Part shown: positions 47,153 to 59,800 of the stretch, piece by piece
Layout of the letters: every line of letters begins with the position of its first letter
Position numbering within the stretch: position 1 is the first letter of the stretch
From: Physcomitrium patens
Lineage: Eukaryota > Streptophyta > Bryopsida > Funariales > Funariaceae
Assembly (NCBI RefSeq): GCF_000002425.4
Contig: NC_037275.1
Span: forward strand, 708,636-772,635
Direction of reading: 5' to 3'
Length of the DNA: 64,000 nt
Position numbers and translations under genes: made by a program
The notes under the pieces: model-generated
The model's input: only the letters and a program-made list of their open reading frames with translations
Databases searched by the model: none
What the model was told of the DNA's origin: nothing

Positions 47153-49160
47153 TTATTTTTATATTGTTTATTGAAGAAAGGGTGGAAGTTTCAATGGAAT
47201 ATTGAGCAAAATAAGATGATAAAAAAGTTGAAAAATTAAAAAATTAAAAAAAATTCTTTCTTTACTTCAAACTTTAAAAAAATTAATTATAATTTAAGGA
47301 GACTAGTGGTACTAAAAGTTAATATAAGTCCAATTAGAATAGATTGAATAGTTGGATAAGATGATGAATAAAGGAATAAATATGTAGTAAGGTTTAGAAC
47401 AAAGGTTTGAATATTAAAAAAAGAAAATATGTACAAATCAAAAGAAAATTATGGAGTATAGTAATAGTTATGAAAAATAAAAAAATACTTGATTAATATA
47501 TTAATAGTTATAAAAATAGATTATCTATATTTATTAGATATAATTATAAATTTTTTAATTTTTAATATTGCTATATTAAGATAGATAGCATATATAAAAT
47601 ATATGAATCCAAAATTTAAGTACATTATAAAGAAAGATAATTCAATTGCGGATATATTATTAAGAGCTTGGTATTATGATGAAAAAAATATGATTGATTT
47701 CAAAGATGATGTAGATACAAACTTTCATACTAATATATTATAAAAAAAAAAGGTATATTTTTGAATACACAATTAAAAATATTTTTAAAAAATTTATGTA
47801 AAGATGAATAGAAAGATGTTGGAAAGTATTTAAGCAAATTAAAGCAACAATGGAGTTTGACAAATCAAGATTTAAAAAAAAATTGTAAGTAAGTCTATAG
47901 ATATTTTTTACACAATGGATATTTATGGGAGCATTCAAAGAAGAAAGGAAAAGTACTAAAATGGGTGATATGTAGTTTAGAAGCTGAGCCAAAGATTATT
48001 AAAGAATTTCATAAAAGTTTATAAGCAAGATATAGAAGAATTTAGGCAATTTTTACTAAATTGAAGGAAAAGTATTGGTGAAAATGCATATATAATTATG
48101 TAGTAGATTTTATAGGATTATGTGAGATTTTACAACTTTATTCTAATATTTGGCAACAAAATGGATTATATCCAACTTATTTTTTAGATCTATATTATAA
48201 GTAGATAATAAATTTAACATCAATACCTATGGGACTTAGATAAATGAAGTATTTAATATTTATACGTAATTTATTAAATATAATTGAAAGATGAGAATTA
48301 AGAATAAAAAGTACTAAAAGTATATGTCAATTTTTCTTAAAAGAAATTATTTGTTGATATAGTTGTATTAGAAAAATCAGTGCAGATAGAAGTGAACTGG
48401 ATTCAAAAGAAATAAGAAAATTCTTTAAGATAATAGAAATTAAACTTTCTTTGATAATAGTATATAATCTAGGAGGTAAAGGAAAGAATGAATATAGACA
48501 TTCACCTATTATTAAGACATTAGTAAAGGCATATAATGACAAAGTACATTAGTAGCCTAGGCTACTATCATTTATATTATGTGCACACTATACAACTCAT
48601 AATATGGTGATTAGTTATATATCTTATGAATTAATATATGGGAAAAAGCCAATTATACCAATAGAAGAAACAATATCTACATGGAGAGTGTTGCTTTGAA
48701 AAGATGATCTTAATAGAGAGGAAATTTTAGCATTATAGATTCAATAATTAGAAAAAAATCTAAAAATATTGAAGTAGCAATAAAAAAGTTAAAAGAAGCA
48801 AAGAAAAATAGTAAAGAAAGATTTAATAAAATGCATCAACTACCGCATAAACCAATTTAAGGAGGTGATTGGATCTTAATCTATGATAATAGTTTGGATA
48901 ACCAATATAATATATTTTACAAAAGTTTTTTAAGCTTTGATTTGAATTATATATTGTAAGAGATGTTTATAATAATGATACATATATATTTCATAAACTT
49001 AATAAAACAAAATTGAAGACATCTATAGTAAAAAAGTGAATCAAAGTGAGAGTGGAAGACGAGATTGAAGTCCAAGAATTTAACCAAGATAATAAGTGTA
49101 CTACATCAACATATTAAAAATTTATTAGTAAATGCCAAAAAGATGCATATATTTAAGGAG
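47153..49160 (+). pseudogene. Element F, RNase H and integrase region (broken)
   Basis: It continues element F after D'. The region corresponding to LLRNGYRFEW in A lies just after the junction. RNase H remains span about 47,300-47,700. The integrase zinc-binding part lies about 48,000-48,190, where GLYPTY is readable, followed by the integrase core to about 48,900 and a C-terminal tail. There are many breaks. A purine-rich tract (AAGGAGATAGA) precedes the LTR. Confidence 0.65.
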
Positions 49161-49162
49161 AT

Positions 49163-51011
49163 AGATATTGTATAATAATATGGCAATTAGGTTAAATATA
49201 TATATATATATATATATTAAAGAAAAGCTTAATTTAAAAGATATAGTAGAAAAATATAAATAAAAGATAATAAAGTAATAAAATCTTATAGTATTAGAAT
49301 TAATTTTTTAAAAAATAGATTCTATTTAATTTTTATAGCCATGAATAAAAAAAATAAGATAGATAAAAAAATAAAGAATATAAATATATATAAGAAGAAG
49401 TTAAGAATTGATTTTAGTAAAATAAACTTTAAAAAAATAAAAAATAATATTTAGAGATGGCCAATTACTAATTAGGATTGAAATTAGATCTTTATGCACA
49501 AAACCAAGCATCTATGCTATTTTTAAGGTCTTTTTGAAAATTAGAAAGTAGAATTTGAGAATAAACTAGATTAGGCTTTTTTGAGCATTAATTTTGAAGG
49601 ATTTGAGTTTGTAATGACTTTGTAAGAATTTTGCAAAGTTACGGTTTTTTTAGGTGACTCTAGTTGTAAAATAAAATAGGATTGGTATTTTAGATAATTT
49701 TTTAAGTTTTGTAATACATTTATGAATAAAAATTTATAGATTTATGAGTATAGTTGTACTAAATGTATACTATGAGTATGAACTTTATTAAATGGTTATG
49801 TTTAAGATTATTAAATTTTAAGTGGATTAAGATCTTAAAAATTAGAGTTTAAAGGTCAATGAGAATTTCTAAGATATTTAATAATTTATTAGTTGGATTA
49901 AAATATAAATTATTTATAAAAATTGTATATTTGATTTTAAATATTTATGTGAAATTTGAAAGTATCTCAATGGTTTAAAAAAGATATGTTGGGGCTAAGA
50001 CCTTGGTATCAAGATTGAAAAAGGAGATTGCCAAACATTCAAATGAATTATCTTGTATTTCTCGTAATAGATAAGTACCATTGATTTTATTTTTTTTATA
50101 CTTTTTAGAAGTTGTAAAAGAGTGTAAAATTTTTGAGTTGATATCAAGAATTTGATTATTAGTTGTTGACACTTCAATCTATTATAGGATTTAATAAGAA
50201 TTTATTTAGAATTTATGATTTGATTAGATTTGGTCTAAGAGTTAGGATTTACTTAGGATTTATTTAGAATTTGTTTAGAGCTTAGTTAGAATTTATTAGG
50301 GTTTGATTAGGATTTGATTTAAAATTTGAATAGAATTTAGAGTTTGATTAGAGTTTGATTTAGGATTAAGATTTAGGATTTGATTAAAATTTTATTTAGA
50401 TTTTAGCTAGAATTTATTAGGATTTGATTAAGATTTGATAAGAATTTAAGATTTTACTAAGATTTAATAAAAAGATATAGAATTCGATTAAAATTTGGTT
50501 AGGATTGATTTAAGATTTATTTAAGGCTTGATTAAAATTGGTTTAGGATTTAATTAGGGCTTGATTAGAATTGGTTTAGAATTTGATTAAGATTTGATTT
50601 AAGATTTGATTAGAGTTTAGAATTTTTTAAAGGCTTGATAAGGATTGATTTAGGATTTTATTAGGGCTTGATTTAGGATTTATTTAGGATTGGTTTGAAA
50701 TTTTATTAGAATTTGTTGAAGATTATATTAATATTTGATTACAATTCAATTAAAGTTTCTATTTTTTATATTCCTTTAATATTTTTTATTATATATATTT
50801 CTTTAAGATTAATTTATGATTTTTTTATGTTTATTTTATAAATTTTTGAGATGTCATTTGGAGTTTAATTAAAAATTTATTAGCATTTTTATGATTTAAT
50901 TGGAATTTATTTAGGATTCTATTAGAGTTATTATGATCATCTTGTTACAAGTTCCATTTTACCTTCTACAAATAGGTGCTCAATACATTCTCAAGAAAAC
51001 TTCACAAAATA
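49163..51011 (+). repeat. 3' LTR of element F (about 1.85 kb)
   Basis: It starts near TAGATATTGTATAATAATATG and ends near CACAAAATAT. It is similar to D' in order and length and carries a tandem array at 50,180-50,740. A (TA)n tract lies at 49,194-49,218. The edges are uncertain by several bases. Confidence 0.65.
50180..50740. repeat. Degenerate tandem array inside the LTR of element F
   Basis: About 45 variants of units such as TTAGGATTTGATTT and TTTAGGATTTATT occupy the same relative position as in D and D'. Confidence 0.85.
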
Positions 51012-54000
51012 TGACATTGTGAGAGAAAATCTCCACCAAACTCTATACCAATTAATCACTTAGTTTAGCTAAGAAATTTGCCTATTATAATTTCAAAGAA
51101 TTTATAAGCAGTATTTATATTCTATAATTTTATTATTTTTAAAGAAATTAGAGATGATGATCCATTTGTACATATAGAGAGGTTTATAGAACTTCTAATG
51201 ACATATTTAATAATTAATCGAAGTTATTATCTTATTTGATTTTTTAGTATCTTGAAAGATGGAATTTATGAATACTATAGGAACCATCTTTCTTAAATCT
51301 TTAAAAACTAAGACATACTCATGAGAGCAATTCTTGAGAAATTTAGATTGAATGTGGCATAAAGAAATGATCTTACTATCATTTGTTTTTTGAAATAAGG
51401 AAAAAAGAAAGAGATTACCAAATATATTTGGTAATTTGAACTAGTAGTAATTTAGTTAATAAAAATTCTTCTAAAAAACATCACCTTCATTCATTTCTTT
51501 ATTCAAGGATTAAAGAATGAAAAAAAAATTAAAAAGATCCTCAAGAGAAGGCCAAAAAAATTTAAAAGTTACTAAAAAAATAGCTCAAGTCATTGAAGAT
51601 ATCGACCAACAATAAGAGAGGATGTAGAAGAAAGAAGACTATAGAATTGTCAGCTTTATTTTTATTTAAATCCAAAATATAGGTAATTCCCAAGAACATT
51701 TGTTTAAGACTATGAAAAACTAATTCCAACCCATCAACCATTATTTGGTACCTTTAGAAGTTAGATTATCACCTATTCTCTCAAAATTGATATATCCAAA
51801 AGATAGAAATAAGTGGAAGGACGGATTCAAGAACAAGGTCCTTTAGAATCAACAAAGATTCTAGAATAAGTTGAGACTATAGATGAAAGTATGCAAGAAC
51901 AAATGATTCTTTTAATTAAAAATCAAAATCCAAACCAAGTTCTATCTTTTATATAGTGTGGTAGATATACTTTAAGGTTGTGGTATATTTAATATTGCCA
52001 ATTGAGGTATAGTAGCCAATTTTGTATAAACCATCAAAACTGCAAATACAATTAGGAAAGACAACAATCCTATGTTTGATTTTTTAAAAACCAATGTAAT
52101 GTAGAATCCAACTATCAATTTTAAAATTAAAAAACTTCTAATCAATATTTTAGGAATGAGTCACAATAATAGCAAGAAGTATATCACCTTTGTAGAAAAA
52201 GATATCCATCTAGTAATTGTTGGATAGAAAATAGGATAATATGTGGAAATTATAGGAGATAGCATTCTATGGATTTGTATAGGTAACTTGACAAGGTATT
52301 GTTTTTGAATTTTTTACAAGGAAATTACCAACAATAAGTCCAAGTTCACTTGAAAGAGGCAAGAAATCCGAGTTTAGCTAATAATTTAAGACCTTTAATC
52401 TATTTTAAAATTATAACAATAATTATCAAATTCAACATTCTCTTTTGGATTTAAGTATGAAAAAAAAATATATTCTTCTAAATATTGATCAATTCCAAAG
52501 TAGCCAACATAACGATGGCCAAGGTTTACAAGATATAAGGTATTTTGAAATACCAATTGAAAAACAAGGCTCCCAATTTATGAGAGATCAACCTTCATTT
52601 TTTCATATAAATTATATTTTTCATAATCAAGTTTGTGGTAAAAGTGAAGAACTTTCCACCATGTCAGCATTGGTAGTTATGATAAGGTTTAGGTATATTA
52701 GCCCTCATCCTTCCACTTCAATAGATAGCGAAAATAACTCAAAGAATTCTCCTCATTTTTTAGACATAAATGAAGCTACAAGGAATGCAATGGCTAATGT
52801 TAGGAAGTCGACACAAATGCCACAAGTCTTAGAACTTACATCTATTAAACAATCCAAAATTATAAAGGAAAAATTCTATATTGAAGAATTTTTTTTATAT
52901 GGAAAGAACCTAGAGTTTTTAAATTAGAATGTAGTACTTCATTTCTTTTTAAAAATAGAAAGCAAATAGAGAAATATAATTTATAGAAGGACTTAAATAA
53001 GATTAAGGCCGACATAAAAATTTCTCAAGTATTGAGATTTTTTCAATAATGAAAAGAATTTTAAAATGAACTTACTTATTAAAAGATGTCAAAGTACTAA
53101 GATAAAAATCTAAGACTATGTTAGAACAATTCAAGGGACTTAAAAAGTGAAGACAATTGAATTAGAAGTATCTATAGTTGACAAGATCATATCTCATACA
53201 ATTGTAGATGGAAATAGTGGATTAAATGTAATATTAATAAGAATCATAGAAAAATTAGGCCTTAATATAACTTATACTTCTTCTTATGTGATTAATATGG
53301 CAAATTAAAGCCAAGACACACTTCTGGTCCAAATTAGTGATTGTAAGGTGATAATAGGTGGTGAAGAATATTTTTTCATCTTCCATGTTATTCACATGTA
53401 TTCAAGTAAGAATTCCTATTCCTTTTCTTAGATAGGCCTTAGTTAAAGGTGATTAAGGCTAAAATTGATTGAAGTAATAAAAAAATTCCATATCATTTAT
53501 AGTCCTTTTGAAAACTTCACAAAAATCTTTATACAACTTCAAGGATTATTATTGGCCAAAATCTCACTAAGTTCTTTTGGAGATTAAACTTTTATTCTTC
53601 AATTCAAAAAAAAATTAAAAAAAAAAAAAATGTAAAATTTGCCAATCTAAGAAGTAAAGAAATAGTTCATTCAAACATAGTCAAAATTATCCCATTAAGT
53701 TATATGGGCCTAAAACTATATAATTATAAAGGTAATAGAGAATTCACCTAATGGTTAAAAAATCACCTTACATCTAGTACAGATAAAGTAATGCATGTCA
53801 GCTTTATAGATGATTTTACTATTTGGAAAAACAATAAAATAGAGGTAGATTTAATTACCTTAGTAGATGACATCAAATTAGAAGATGACTTTGAGGTGAA
53901 CTTTGATGGCAGTCAAGTTCAAGATTTAGATGATTTATTTGAAGAAAGTAACCTTAGTCTCCCCTTCCATTTTCAACAAACTTTTAGTGGTCTTATAATT

Positions 54001-55107
54001 GGAAATGATATAGGCACTTATCTACAAATACCAAATAATTGGTATAAAAGATCTACAAAGTAATTACATATCTATGATTATAATCATAAAATGATGGATG
54101 TATCTTTAAAAAGTGAAAAATCCAAATTCCTCAAACTAAAAGTTCAATTGATAGAAGAAGAATTAATATGATACAAAATCTTAATTATGGAGTATAAGAA
54201 TATAATTGCTTGGTCTTACAAAGGCTCTAAGGGCATACTTCCAGAAATAGTCCAATATAGAATCCTCTTCTTTCTCCATTCAATTCTTGTGAGATATAAA
54301 AAAAAAAGAATGAATCTAAATCTTCAATTAATTATTAAAGAAAAATTTTAAAAAAATTCTCTAGGATATATTTATTAAAATCATAGAAATTATGGATTAA
54401 ATTTCATCTATGGTTTTTATTTTAAAAAAAGAAAAAAATAGCCTTTGATAAAAGACATAAAATTTGAATTCTTAGACCTAGTATTTGATACTCCTACATG
54501 ATTCTAAGAAATTAGATTTCATAAGAAAATTCAATGCCATTTGATTAGGTCCTTACTTGATTAAAGAAGTCTTTCCAAATAATTTAGTTTGGATGCAAAT
54601 GCTCAATAAAACAGATTTTTCTACCAAAACTTTTGGGAATAGATATAAAGAATATAAAATATGATTTTTATCACATATAAGGTTAAAAAACTCATTCTTA
54701 TGTTCATCCTTATCTAATTCCTTAAAATAACAAAATTATCAAAATTAGATGAAATTTAAGAAGTTAAATATTGGAGTTCAAGATAAGCAATATAATTATT
54801 CATTAGATCTTTCCTTCTTTCAATTTAGTCTCCTTCACCATGCAATTATGGAAATTTTAATTAAAAAAAAATATACCTTGATTAGATTTTTATGATTGTT
54901 GAATCAAAAAAAAAAAATGATGTATATTAAGTTTTGCTAAGGTAGGTTATATTTAACCATCTAAGGATTATAGAAATATTGGCCAAGTGAGAGGTTTTGA
55001 TTTGAGTGTTTCAAGTTTGAAACCGGTTATAAAAATTTAAGCTATTCTAATTACTTAGTGTTACTATAAGAAAGACCAATATTACACATTTAATAGATAT
55101 GTAGGCC
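51012..55107 (+). mobile_element. Element L: decayed plant-type Ty3 element (gag, protease, integrase end)
   Basis: It has a different lineage from the other elements. A Gag-like region lies about 51,140-51,420 (DDPFVHIERFIE). A retropepsin-like region lies about 53,165-53,400 (HTIVDGNSGLNVI). A stretch resembling the region before reverse transcriptase in plant Tat-type elements lies about 54,190-54,270 (EYKNIIAWSYKGSKGI). An integrase C-terminal tail lies about 54,510-54,660 (AIWLGPYLIKEVFPNNLV). No LTR or reverse transcriptase core is recognisable. It is broken throughout. Two longer open stretches (52,445-52,927 and 53,791-54,063) lie within it and are probably just parts of it. Its left side abuts the LTR of F, and G is inserted beyond its right side. 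Confidence 0.6.
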
Positions 55108-55112
55108 TTATG
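55108..55112 (+). other. Target site duplication of element G, left copy (CCTTA)
   Basis: The five bases CCTTA precede the LTR and recur exactly at 61,459-61,463. Confidence 0.9.
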
Positions 55113-55648
55113 TCACGGACATACATATAATTACCTATATGAATAGATAAAAGTATGTAAAAGTAGATAAAAGTAGGTTAATTGTGTAATATCTTCTAGA
55201 GAAGCTTCTTAGAAGCTTCATAGACGCTGCTTTGACTTTATAGGAGTCTATAGTTGACTTTTAGGCTAGAAACTTGGTCAACAAGTTAGCCATGTGCCAC
55301 ACATGTTGGAAGCTTAAAGAACAAGCTAACTACGTGGTCCATCCATAGAAAACTTGCCTTGTAAGCAAAGGCATGTGGCCTAGAAAGTCAACATATATTG
55401 GAGGTCTTATAGAACATCGCCATGTGGCTTCTAGTTAGATAGTATATATAGAGGCAAGAGTGAAGCCCTCTTCACTCTTGTCAACTCCTTTCTTGCTTCT
55501 AGTCTAGTTTCAAGGGTCTCTAGTTTTCTTGTATTTTGGTAATAGCCATTCTAATTTCTTTTTTAATATACATATTTCTATTTTGTCCTATTTCTTTGGG
55601 AAAAGTCTCACTTACTCTTTAGCTTTCATCGAGTTCTTGTCCTTGACA
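55113..55648 (+). repeat. 5' LTR of element G (536 bp)
   Basis: It begins TGTCACGGACATACATATAA and ends GTTCTTGTCCTTGACA. It holds a TATATATA box at 55,443-55,450 and a presumed transcript start at 55,474 (31 bases on). A perfect 11-bp palindrome lies at the U3/R boundary (55,455-55,465 and 55,470-55,480). Confidence 0.95.
55443..55484 (+). promoter_or_regulatory. LTR promoter of element G: TATA box and presumed transcript start
   Basis: TATATATA at 55,443-55,450 is followed 31 bases later by ACTCTTGTCAA at 55,474-55,484. The start is inferred from the exact 11-nt complementarity to the primer site, which begins at this A and does not extend upstream of it. C has the same arrangement. Confidence 0.65.
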
Positions 55649-55650
55649 GA

Positions 55651-55661
55651 TTGACAAGAGT
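55651..55661 (+). other. Self-primer-binding site of element G (11 nt)
   Basis: TTGACAAGAGT lies 2 bases past the 5' LTR and is the exact reverse complement of ACTCTTGTCAA at the presumed RNA 5' end. Tf1 and sushi-type elements prime cDNA in this way, with the RNA 5' end folding back on the primer site. No tRNA-like TGG is found here. Confidence 0.8.
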
Positions 55662-55860
55662 ACACTTACAATATGAGAGCTTTGTCTTTTCTTGATTAAG
55701 AGTGGATTACCCCTTTTTCTTGATAAGACATAAGCGCATTAGAAGTTGCGGATTACCCTCTTTTAAACTGATATTGTTCTTAGTATTTTCTTTGTTATCA
55801 ATTCCTCTCTTCTATTTGTTTTGAGCGTTATTAGATATCTTCTCTTTTTTAAGTGCTACT

Positions 55861-56868
55861 ATGGCAGAGCTTGTTGAAATGAAGAGTGCAATGGCACAGA
55901 TGCAAGAACAATTGAGGGAGTTAATGCTTGCGATGCATCAACTCAATTTACCACCACAAGGAGCAACAAGAATGGTAGGAAGTGAAGATATAGAGATGAT
56001 TGGGGCTGCTTCAACATCTGCACCAAACCATGTCCCTTCTCCCAGAATGGAACACCCTTCGAGTATTAGAGAACCGAGAGTGGCCTTACCCGAGAAGTTT
56101 GATGGTACCAGATCCAAGTTTCGAGGATTCATCAATCAGGTCCAATTAGTGATTGAACTTCAATCCCAGAGCTATCCAACTCCAGGGTCACAAGTTAGAT
56201 TCATTAGTACACTTCTTTCAGGTTCAGCATTGTCATGGTTTTCATCTTTTCTTGAACGACGAGATCCAATATTGGATAATCTGGAGGCTTTTTTGGCGGA
56301 GTTTCGATCCATGTTTGGAGAACATGATGCAATTCGTGTTGCAACCAACAAGATCCGTATTTTGCGACAAGGCAATCGATCAGTAACATTATATGCTTCG
56401 CAATTTCGACAACTTGCAACTGATATCAAGTGGGATGATGCCGCACTTGTGAGTCAATTTCTCTACGGATTACAATATGAGGTAAAGAAATTGATGCTTA
56501 ATTTACCTGATCCTCAAACATTGAGTCAAGCAATTGACTTTGCTGTGAAGTGCGACAATCGACTTTTTGAATTTCGATCCGAGAGTCGCACAAGTAGGCC
56601 TCAACGTTACTACAATTCAATGGCAACACCGACGTCTCCTCAACACATACCTTCAGAAGTAGAGGATATGCAAATTGATGCGGTACGTTTCAAACCTCTT
56701 ACTGAGCAAGAAAAGTCTCGTCGTCGACAAGAAGGATTGTGCTTATATTGTGGAGAACCTAAGCACACTGCTCAACATTGTCCAAAGAAGCGACGTAACT
56801 ACAAAATGAGGAGTACGGCTATCAAAGAAGACAGTATGTCAGAAAACGAGTACGTCCAGCTACAATAG
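55861..56868 (+). CDS. Element G gag (335 aa)
   Basis: The open frame encodes the structural protein of the virus-like particle. It has an N-terminal helical region rich in Met and Gln (residues about 1-40), then a retrotransposon-Gag fold. Residues about 80-200 contain LPEKFDGTRSKFRGF, the W-rich ALSWFSSFLERRDP and YASQFRQLATDIKW. A single CCHC zinc knuckle lies near residues 296-309 (CLYCGEPKHTAQHC), followed by a basic stretch. Length is typical of chromoviral Gag. It is open from the ATG at 55,861. The pol frame follows almost at once in a different frame, an arrangement for which Ty3-group elements use programmed frameshifting. Confidence 0.9.
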   Translation: MAELVEMKSAMAQMQEQLRELMLAMHQLNLPPQGATRMVGSEDIEMIGAASTSAPNHVPSPRMEHPSSIREPRVALPEKFDGTRSKFRGFINQVQLVIELQSQSYPTPGSQVRFISTLLSGSALSWFSSFLERRDPILDNLEAFLAEFRSMFGEHDAIRVATNKIRILRQGNRSVTLYASQFRQLATDIKWDDAALVSQFLYGLQYEVKKLMLNLPDPQTLSQAIDFAVKCDNRLFEFRSESRTSRPQRYYNSMATPTSPQHIPSEVEDMQIDAVRFKPLTEQEKSRRRQEGLCLYCGEPKHTAQHCPKKRRNYKMRSTAIKEDSMSENEYVQLQ

Positions 56869-56873
56869 GGACC

Positions 56874-59800
56874 GTGCGGCTGGAATCTTGTACAACTTCT
56901 AATGAAGGTCCTATCCTCTCCTCAGAACCATCTCCTTGTTTTATAATAGATGTGCGTTTAGGACCTAATAATTACAAAGCCTCTGCCTTGATAGATTCAG
57001 GAGCCTCAGCTTGTTTCTTAGATGAAGAATTTGCTACATGTCATAGAATATCATTAATACAAAAAACTAAACCTGTACACGTAGAAGTCATAGATGGTCG
57101 TCCGTTGTCTTCTGGAGATGTAACTCACGAAACACTTCCTGTAGATGTAGTAATAAATGGTCATAGTAGTTGCATAATTTTTAATATAATTAGGTCTCCC
57201 TCTAATCCAGTAATTTTAGGCTTATCATGGTTAGAAAAGTATAATCCTCGAATAGATTGGATTTCTCGTAAACTTGATTTTCCTCGGAGCATTAGTAATA
57301 GTTCTATTAATCAAGTAAAAAACCATGAGTCTAGTATAGTAAAACCCGCACTTATAGGTGCAAAAGCATTTATACACGCAGCAAAAGAAGGATCAACTTT
57401 TGCTATTTATGCTGCACCTATTTCTGAAAGCGTAAAGACTTCAAGTGGCATTCCAAGTCAATATCAGGATTATCAAGACGTTTTTGAGAAAAAGAATACA
57501 GATATTCTTCCTGAGCATCGCCCATACGATTGTTCAATCGATCTCAAGGAAGGAACTCAGCCACCATTTGGACCAATTTACAGTTTATCACAAGATGAGT
57601 TGGCTAAACTCAAGACATATATTGACGAGAATTTAGCGAAGAATTTCATACGCCATTCAAAATCTCCAGCAAGAGCTCCAATTTTATTTGTAAAGAAAAA
57701 AGATGGATCTTTACGAATGTGTGTTGACTATCGAGGACTCAACAAGATCACAATCAAGAACAGGTATCCATTACCTTTGATATCAGGACTCCTTGACCAG
57801 TTAAATCAAGCTAAGATCTATACAAAAATAGATCTAAGAGGAGCATATAATCTAGTACGGATCAAAGAAGGAGATGAATGGAAGACTGTGTTTCGAACCA
57901 GGTACGGACACTTTGAATACAATGTCATGCCTTTTGGACTAACGAATGCACCAGCTACTTTTCAACATCTCATGAATGATGTATTTCGTGAATTCTTAGA
58001 CAATTTTGTCGTCTGCTACCTAGACGATATCCTGATTTATTCTAAGAATGTTGAAGAACATGAAATACATGTTCGTCAAGTATTACAAAAACTTAGAGAT
58101 GCAGGATTGTACGCCAAGATAGAAAAGTGTGTATTTCACACTACTCAAGTTGACTTTTTAGGATACATCATTTCAAATGATGGTCTTATGATGGATTCTA
58201 AGAAAGTCCAAACAATCATGGATTGGAAGATTCCAAAGACTGTAAGAGATGTCCAATGTTTCTTGGGATTTGCCAATTACTATCGGATCTTCATCAAAGA
58301 CTTCTCACGAGTTGCAGCTCCACTTACACGCTTGACTAGTAAAGATAAATTCCAATGGAATCAAGAAGCGGAAGCAGCATTTGAAGCCTTGAAGACATCG
58401 TTTGTCTCTGCACCAGTCTTATATCGTGTTGATTTTTCCAAGGTATTTTTTATGGAAACAGACGCATCGGATTTTGCCTTGGGTGCAGTTTTATCACAAA
58501 TGGGAACAGATGACAAACTTCATCCGATAGCTTTTTATTCAAGAAAATTCTCAGCAGCCGAGATCAATTATGAGATCCACGATAAAGAACTTCTTGCAAT
58601 CGTGGATTCCTTTCAAGAATAGCGTCATTATCTAGAAGGTGCTTCTAGTCCAGTCACTGTGTATACAGATCACAAGAACCTCGAGTATTTCATGTCAGCA
58701 CGCGTGTTGAATCGTCGTCAAGCTCGTTTGAGAATGTCTTTGTCAAGATTCGACTTCATTATCACTTATCGGCCAAGAAAACAACAAGGTTTGTCCGGTG
58801 CCCTGTCTAGACGTTCTTATTTTGCACCAAAAGAAGGAGATGCAGCTTTTGAGCAACAAAGAACGGTCCTCTTGAAACCGGAGCAATTTCATCTCCGAGC
58901 AGTGAAATCAACACTGACTGTTGATTCAACTTTTCTCAAGCAAATCCAGTCCAGTATGTCCTCTGACCCTCTTGTTCATGATATCGAGAATAATTCTTCC
59001 AAGTCTCATGATTCTTCTAAGTTCGAGTTCAAGAATAATCTATTATATTTTGAAGGACGCCTATATGTTCCAGAAGGAAAAGCACGTTTGCGTGTTCTTC
59101 AAGCACGTCATGACTTTCCAGCAGCAGGTCACTTTGGATATAATAAGACTCTGGAACTCATATCAAGAGATTTTTGGTGGCCACAAATGTGGAAGTCAGT
59201 CAAAGACTTTGTACAATCATGTGATATTTGTTCAAGATCAAAAATTCCTCGACATCGACCTTACGGACTTCTTCAGCCATTACCTATACCAGAACAACCA
59301 TGGTCTTCTGTTTCTATGGATTTCATCACAGATCTTCCAAACTCAAGATCTTATGATTCTATATTTGTGATAGTAGATCGTTTCACCAAGATGGCACATT
59401 TTATGCCATGTACAAAATCTATCACAGGTGAAGAAACAGCTAAGCTTTTCATTGATAATATCTATCGCTATCATGGATTACCTAAAGATATCATATCGGA
59501 TAGGGGAACTCAATTTGTGTCGAGATTCTGGAGGACTCTTTTCAAGATTTTAAAAGTGGACATAAAGCTATCTTCAGCTTTCCATCCTCAAACTGATGGA
59601 CAAACAGAGCGCGTAAACCAAGTCTTGGAACAGTATTTAAGGTGTACCATCAACTACCAACAAGATGATTGGACAATCCTTCTGCCATTGGCAGAGTTTG
59701 CTTATAATAATACGGTACATTCCTCCACGCAACAAACACCTTTCTTTGCCAATTATGGCTATCATCCACGACTTGATACTTTTGATTTTTCAAAAGTTGA

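Larger units (their letters stand above)
37500..51011 (+). mobile_element. Element F: A-type Ty3 element, broken and interrupted twice
   Basis: Three pieces (37,500-38,741, 43,554-45,285 and 47,153-51,011) follow the domain order of element A on the plus strand and are separated by element K and by solo LTR D'. The 5' end with its LTR and primer site is not recognisable. The 3' LTR is present. It is very decayed with many breaks and is among the oldest elements here. Confidence 0.7.

Noticed and set aside
52445-52927. A 160-codon open frame as a host gene.
   Set aside because: It lies between Gag-like and protease-like remains of element L in the same orientation and has the AT-rich composition of the element.
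56172-56429. Minus-strand open frames across the gag of element G, and similar shadows across other elements.
   Set aside because: They lie opposite clearly recognisable coding domains and match nothing themselves.
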